A stretch of DNA of 9,957 nucleotides from positions 1 to 9,957 of the forward strand of contig JANXRU010000171.1 of NCBI GenBank assembly GCA_025356715.1. Direction: 5' to 3'. Position 1 is the stretch's first letter. Each line of letters starts with the position of its first letter. Below are positions 5,610 to 9,957 of the stretch, in pieces. Under the pieces are notes generated by a model that saw only the letters and a list, made by a program, of their open reading frames with translations, ran no database searches and had not been told where the DNA came from. The position numbers were made by a program, and so were the translations under genes. The stretch is from Bacteroidota bacterium. Lineage in GTDB: Bacteria > Bacteroidota > Bacteroidia > B-17B0 > B-17BO.

Positions 5610-7640
5610 ATGAAAAATAATAGAACTATATTACTGATAGCCTTATTTATACTATTTGGTAATTTTTTTTACTCGCAAAATCTTGATAGTTTAAAAAAAG
5701 CACTAAAATTTGCAAAACAAGATACTACACGAGTTGATTTAATTTATAAAATTGGAGAAACCGAACCTGTTTTTAGAATAGGATATTGGGACACACTTAA
5801 AACAATTTGTGAAGACCTGCTTATTCAAAATAAATCAAAAGGACCAATTCATACAGTTTTATTAAAAAATTTATCAGGAGCTGTAAATAATATAGGTTAT
5901 ATATATGACGATCAAGGAAATATTCCATATGCACTTGAATATTATCATACGGCTTTAAAATATTCAGAAGAGTTAAATGATAAATCGGCTGTAGCGTCCA
6001 TATTTATAAATATCGGACATATTTATGATAACCAAAAAAACTATCCTAAAGCCTTAGAATTTTATAATAAAAGTTTAGTAACAAAGAAAGAACTTAATGA
6101 TAAAAAAGGCGTTGCTGTTGCATTAAATAATATTGGAGGTATATATCTAAACATGGATGATTACAAAAATGCGATGATTTTATTTACTAAAAGTTTGAAA
6201 TTATATGAAGATATTCAAAACAAAAAAGGAATAGCCAATGAAATAAATATGATTGGAGGCGTTTACAAAAGCATAGGAAATGTTGACAAGGCGATTGAAT
6301 ATTATAATGAAAGCCTTAAAATTAGAGAAGAAATACAAGATAAATTAGGGATTACTCGTTCGCTTAATAGTATAGGAAATGCGCTCCTAACAAAAGGAAA
6401 ATATGTGGAAGCTCAAGTAAAATCTGAACAAGCAATGAAAATAGCAAAAGAACTTGGTTACCCTGAAAACATTCTTAAAACCAGTAATTTATTAAGTAAA
6501 ATTTACTCCAAATTAAATAAATATAAAGAAGCCTATGAGATGCATGTCTTATATAAAGAAATGTCGGATAGTATTATTAGTGAAACAAATAAGAAAGCAT
6601 CAATACAAAAAGGATTTCAATATGCTTATGAAGTAAAAACAGCCGCGGATAGTATTAAAGCCGCAGAAGTAAACGAGGTGCATAAAACACAAATTACAGA
6701 ACAACGAAAACAACAAACCTTATTATACATAGGCATAGGCTTAATTGCAATTTTCTCAATTTTTATGTATAACCGATTTCGGGTAACAAGTAAACAAAAA
6801 GGTATAATAGAGTTGCAAAAAGTGGAGGTTGAGCGAAGAAGTAAAATCGTTGAGGAACAAAAATTTGTTATTGAGGAAAAACAAAAAGAGATATTAGATT
6901 CAATACATTACGCAAAACGTATTCAACAAGCCATGCTTACCAGCGAAAGTTACTTTGATGAACATTTAAAAGCGGAATATTTCATTTACTATCAACCAAA
7001 GGATATTGTTAGTGGAGATTTTTATTGGGCAACTTATCAGCATAATCAATTTTATATAGCAACAGCAGATTGTACTGGACACGGTGTTCCAGGAGCTTTT
7101 ATGAGTTTATTAAACATTAATTTTTTAAATGAGAATGTTATAGAACGAGGTATTAAAAATCCTGCGCAAATTCTTGATGAGCAGAGAAAAGAAATTATTA
7201 AAGCATTAAATCCAAAAGGAAATGAAAACTCTAAAGATGGAATGGATTGTGTTTTGTGCGCCTTTGATTTAGATAATCATATTTTAAATTTTTCTTCTGC
7301 CAATAATCCTGTATGGATTATAAGAAATAATACTGTTATCGAATTTAAAGGAGATAAAATGCCAGTTGGCAAATACGAAGAAATTAATAAAAATTTCACA
7401 TTTCATTCGATAGAATTAAAAAAAGGAGATATTGTTTATACGTTTACGGATGGTTTTGCAGATCAATTTGGTGGAGAAAAAGGCAAGAAATTTAAATATA
7501 AACAATTGCAAGCCACCTTACTTGCAAACCACCATTTGCCAATGGCTGAACAACAATTATTATTAGCAAAAACGATGAAAGACTGGATGGGAAATAATGG
7601 TCAATTAGACGATATATTGGTAATTGGAGTGAGGGTTTAA
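5610..7640 (+). CDS. Membrane-anchored TPR-SpoIIE family protein phosphatase (first paralogue)
   Basis: This 676-aa signalling protein probably dephosphorylates a cytoplasmic phosphoprotein in response to a periplasmic TPR-bound signal. The start at ATG 5610 gives a clean signal peptide (residues 1-22, Lys/Arg then a hydrophobic core ending FYSQ). A DSLKKALKFAKQDTTRV segment follows, then six TPR units of exactly 40 residues starting near 93, 133, 173, 213, 253 and 293. A transmembrane helix spans about 371-390 (LLYIGIGLIAIFSIF). A charged coiled coil spans about 391-430. The SpoIIE/PP2C domain covers about 433-676. Acidic metal-site residues are present at D470 (GDFYW), D487 (ADCTGHG), D543/D546 (KDGMD), D614 (FTDGF) and D667/D668 (QLDDI), so it should be catalytically competent. 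The inferred topology is periplasmic TPR and cytoplasmic phosphatase. No HAMP, PAS or kinase domain is seen. The substrate is unknown; related SpoIIE enzymes act on STAS-type anti-anti-sigma proteins. The next gene, a close paralogue, starts directly at the stop codon. Confidence 0.9.
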   Translation: MKNNRTILLIALFILFGNFFYSQNLDSLKKALKFAKQDTTRVDLIYKIGETEPVFRIGYWDTLKTICEDLLIQNKSKGPIHTVLLKNLSGAVNNIGYIYDDQGNIPYALEYYHTALKYSEELNDKSAVASIFINIGHIYDNQKNYPKALEFYNKSLVTKKELNDKKGVAVALNNIGGIYLNMDDYKNAMILFTKSLKLYEDIQNKKGIANEINMIGGVYKSIGNVDKAIEYYNESLKIREEIQDKLGITRSLNSIGNALLTKGKYVEAQVKSEQAMKIAKELGYPENILKTSNLLSKIYSKLNKYKEAYEMHVLYKEMSDSIISETNKKASIQKGFQYAYEVKTAADSIKAAEVNEVHKTQITEQRKQQTLLYIGIGLIAIFSIFMYNRFRVTSKQKGIIELQKVEVERRSKIVEEQKFVIEEKQKEILDSIHYAKRIQQAMLTSESYFDEHLKAEYFIYYQPKDIVSGDFYWATYQHNQFYIATADCTGHGVPGAFMSLLNINFLNENVIERGIKNPAQILDEQRKEIIKALNPKGNENSKDGMDCVLCAFDLDNHILNFSSANNPVWIIRNNTVIEFKGDKMPVGKYEEINKNFTFHSIELKKGDIVYTFTDGFADQFGGEKGKKFKYKQLQATLLANHHLPMAEQQLLLAKTMKDWMGNNGQLDDILVIGVRV

Positions 7641-9815
7641 ATGAAAATTAAGATTCAAATAGTATTATTTATTTTTCTACTTTTTTTAGGATTAAAAATA
7701 AATGCACAAAAAGCAGACTCACTTAAGCAAGCCTTAAAAAAAGCCGTACACGATACTACTAAAGTAAAACTATTAGTAATGCTAAGTGATGCCTGTGAAA
7801 TAAATGAAATTGAAAATTTTGCTAATTCCGCAATTAACTTATGTGAACAACAATTAAAAAAGGAAGTAAACACTAAAACTACTCGCCAGTTTTATTTGAA
7901 ATATCTTGGTGCTTCATATAATAACTTAGGTTTTTTGGCGGACGAATATGGGGACATTGTAAAGGCGATAGCTTATTATAATAAAAGCTTAAAAATTCAA
8001 GAAGAAATAAATGATCAATTAGGAATTTCCTATTCTTTAAATAACATTGGTTACGTTTATTCTAACATTGGTGATGTCCCTAAAGCATTAGATTATTTTC
8101 ATCAAAGTTTAAAAATCCAAGAAGATAATCATGATAAAAGTGGGATTGCTTACTCATTAATAAACATTGGAAACATTTTAAAAAACAACGGCAATATACC
8201 TAAAGCTATGGAGTACTTTCAGAAAAGCTTAAAGTTAAAAGAAGAATTAAATGATCCGGAAGGTATTGCTATATCCTTACTTAATATTGGTTCTATATAC
8301 GATCAACAGGGTGATCAAACAAAGGCATTAACTTACTACGAAAAAGCATTAATGAATTATAAAAGTGCTGAAAATAAATATGGTATCGCTTATGCTCAAA
8401 TTAACATTGGCAATATAAGTAAAGATAGAGGTGATTTAGATAAAGCCCTCTCGTATTTTGAACGCAGTTTAGAGCTACAAGAAGAAATACAAGACAAGGC
8501 TGGCATTTCAAAAACATTAGGTATTCTTGCTAATGTTTATTTTAAACAAAAAAAAGTAAATTTAGCTCTAAATTATGCTGAAAAAAGTCTGAAAATAGGA
8601 CAAGAATTAGGTTATATTGATCACATTCAGAATTCCAGTAGTTTGTTAAGTCGAATATATTCAGATAATAAAAACTACAAACAAGCTTATCAAATGCAAG
8701 TATTATTCAAGCAAATGAGTGATAGCAATAATAATCAAACCAACAGAAAAGCTTCTTTACAGAAAGGTTTTCAATACGAGTATGATAAAAAAGCGGCTGC
8801 TGATAGCGTTAAAACTATTGAAGAACGTTTGGTGTTCGACGTACAATTAAAACAAGAGAAAACACAGCGTACTGCATTGTATATTGGAATTGGACTCATA
8901 GCATTATTCTCCGCTTTTATGTATAACCGTTTTAGAATAACCAATAAACAAAAAGAAATTATAGAATTACAAAAAATAGAAGTTGAGAACCAACGATCTT
9001 TAGCAGACAGTAGACGTATTATTGCAGAAGAACAAAAAGAAATTATTGAAGAAAAACAAAAAGAAATTATTGATAGCATTCATTATGCAAAACGCATACA
9101 ACAAGCGATGCTTACATCCGAAAATTATTTTGATGAACATTTAAAAGCGGAATATTTCATTTACTATCAACCAAAAGATATAGTAAGTGGAGATTTTTAT
9201 TGGGCAACTTATCAGCATAATCAGTTTTACATAGCAACAGCAGATTGTACTGGACATGGGGTACCTGGAGCCTTTATGAGTTTATTAAACATTAATTTTT
9301 TAAATGAGAATGTTATAGAACGAGGCATTAAAAATCCTGCTCAAGTACTTAATGAACAACGGAAGGAAATTATTAAAGCCCTGAATCCTAAAGGAAATGA
9401 AAACTCTAAAGATGGAATGGATTGTGTGTTGTGCGCTTTTGATTTAATAAACCATAAGCTCTCATTTGCTGCAGCTAATAATCCGGTATGGTTGATTAGA
9501 AACCATGAATTAACGGAATACAAAGGGGATAAAATGCCTGTTGGTAAATATGAAGATAACGCCAAAGATTTCACATCTCAATCCATAGACATACAAAAAG
9601 GGGACATGATTTATACCTTTACTGATGGCTACGCCGATCAGTTTGGTGGAGAAAAAGGAAAAAAATTTAAATACAAGCAATTACAATCTATCTTATTAAA
9701 CAATCATCAATTGCCTATGAATGAACAACGCGTGTTGCTTTCAGAAACTATCAATAATTGGAAAGGTAATCAAGAACAGTTAGATGATATTTTGGTTATT
9801 GGAGTTAGGGTATAA
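7641..9815 (+). CDS. Membrane-anchored TPR-SpoIIE family protein phosphatase (second paralogue)
   Basis: This 724-aa protein has the same architecture as its upstream neighbour. The signal peptide is residues 1-22 (cleavage likely INA|Q). It is followed by the same DSLKQALKKAVHDTTKV segment. Seven TPR units of 40 residues start near 94, 134, 174, 214, 254, 294 and 334, one more than in the first paralogue. The transmembrane helix is at about 412-431. The coiled coil (about 432-478) is roughly ten residues longer. The SpoIIE/PP2C domain spans about 479-724, with D518, D535, D591/D594, D662 and D715/D716 at the metal-site positions. Its ATG follows the TAA of the first gene with no intervening base, so translational coupling is likely; a GAGG seven bases upstream lies within the end of that gene. 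Residues 496-568 are identical to 448-520 of the first protein, whereas the TPR regions diverge. That suggests a shared output and different input. A strong terminator follows. The substrate is unknown. Confidence 0.9.
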   Translation: MKIKIQIVLFIFLLFLGLKINAQKADSLKQALKKAVHDTTKVKLLVMLSDACEINEIENFANSAINLCEQQLKKEVNTKTTRQFYLKYLGASYNNLGFLADEYGDIVKAIAYYNKSLKIQEEINDQLGISYSLNNIGYVYSNIGDVPKALDYFHQSLKIQEDNHDKSGIAYSLINIGNILKNNGNIPKAMEYFQKSLKLKEELNDPEGIAISLLNIGSIYDQQGDQTKALTYYEKALMNYKSAENKYGIAYAQINIGNISKDRGDLDKALSYFERSLELQEEIQDKAGISKTLGILANVYFKQKKVNLALNYAEKSLKIGQELGYIDHIQNSSSLLSRIYSDNKNYKQAYQMQVLFKQMSDSNNNQTNRKASLQKGFQYEYDKKAAADSVKTIEERLVFDVQLKQEKTQRTALYIGIGLIALFSAFMYNRFRITNKQKEIIELQKIEVENQRSLADSRRIIAEEQKEIIEEKQKEIIDSIHYAKRIQQAMLTSENYFDEHLKAEYFIYYQPKDIVSGDFYWATYQHNQFYIATADCTGHGVPGAFMSLLNINFLNENVIERGIKNPAQVLNEQRKEIIKALNPKGNENSKDGMDCVLCAFDLINHKLSFAAANNPVWLIRNHELTEYKGDKMPVGKYEDNAKDFTSQSIDIQKGDMIYTFTDGYADQFGGEKGKKFKYKQLQSILLNNHQLPMNEQRVLLSETINNWKGNQEQLDDILVIGVRV

Positions 9816-9854
9816 ATAATAAAATAAACACTACTAACCGACTAAATTTTAACT

Positions 9855-9882
9855 AAAAGGGTAACTTTCGTTACCCTTTTTT
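9855..9882 (+). terminator. Rho-independent terminator of the phosphatase operon
   Basis: AAAAGGGTAAC (9855-9865) pairs perfectly with GTTACCCTTTT (9870-9880) around a TTTC loop. This is an 11-bp stem followed by a run of T to 9882. It lies 39 nt after the stop codon of the second phosphatase gene. The reverse strand also has a T-run, so it may act in both directions. Confidence 0.85.
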
Positions 9883-9889
9883 GATAATG

Positions 9890-9897
9890 TATATTTG
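9890..9897 (+). promoter_or_regulatory. Candidate -7 promoter element before the last reading frame
   Basis: TATATTTG matches TAnnTTTG and lies 25 nt before the ATG at 9923, directly after the terminator. No TTG is seen at the expected -33 position. It would give a leader of about 15-20 nt. Confidence 0.35.
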
Positions 9898-9922
9898 TGT
9901 TTACGAAGACTCAAAAAACATT

Positions 9923-9957
9923 ATGGTTAAAAATACAGAAATAAAATTAGTCGGACA
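9923..9957 (+). CDS. Start of a truncated gene, possibly an IS4-type transposase
   Basis: An ATG at 9923 opens a frame of eleven codons (MVKNTEIKLVG) that runs off the window. Position after a terminator and a TAnnTTTG box supports a genuine gene start. The short peptide resembles, from memory, the N-terminus of Bacteroidota IS4-family (DUF4372) transposases, which have a basic start followed by a GQPIF-like motif. Eleven residues are too few to be sure, and it may be an unrelated gene. Confidence 0.35.
   Translation, partial: MVKNTEIKLVG

Noticed and set aside
7655..9574. Minus-strand open frames within the second phosphatase gene (7655-7873, 8771-9079, 9341-9574)
   Set aside because: They are Ser/Phe/Ile-rich antisense shadows of TPR, coiled-coil and phosphatase codons and have no independent support.
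7641..9815. Repeated 40-codon pattern considered as a DNA tandem repeat or CRISPR-like array
   Set aside because: The period lies in the protein (TPR units). The DNA of the units is diverged, and there are no identical repeats with unique spacers.

Overview
The window looks like a chromosomal segment of a low-GC member of the Bacteroidota. Four signs support this. Candidate promoters contain the TAnnTTTG -7 element typical of the phylum. Shine-Dalgarno sequences are almost absent. A futalosine-pathway menaquinone gene is present. Two large genes encode the Bacteroidota-style architecture of signal peptide, TPR repeats, transmembrane helix and SpoIIE phosphatase. The genus cannot be named from this sequence.

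Layout. Positions 1-198 hold no supported gene. They contain two rho-independent-type hairpins and a pair of short inverted repeats. Positions 199-3522 (minus strand) are the classical translation operon, transcribed thrS, infC, rpmI, rplT. infC was extended upstream to an ATT start (217 aa) that has a strong Shine-Dalgarno sequence. A GTG start further in would cut off the conserved RIN..IR segment of IF3. The thrS leader carries a 17-nt hairpin built exactly like the anticodon arm of tRNA-Thr(UGU), which suggests translational autoregulation. Positions 3682-5502 (minus strand) hold mqnC, a radical-SAM enzyme of the futalosine route to menaquinone, followed 3 nt later by a short-chain dehydrogenase/reductase.

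Positions 5610-9815 (plus strand, divergent from mqnC) hold two directly abutting paralogous genes. Each encodes a signal peptide, 40-residue TPR repeats, one transmembrane helix, a coiled coil and a SpoIIE/PP2C-type phosphatase with its acidic metal-binding residues intact. A strong terminator follows at 9855-9882. The last 35 bases begin another reading frame that resembles the start of an IS4-type transposase.

The main second-look items are regulatory. They are the tRNA-like thrS leader, the AUU/Shine-Dalgarno start of infC, a structured rpmI-rplT spacer with two mutually exclusive hairpins, and a nearly leaderless promoter in front of the tandem phosphatases. The tandem pair also shows patchy near-identity at DNA level, consistent with recent duplication or gene conversion.
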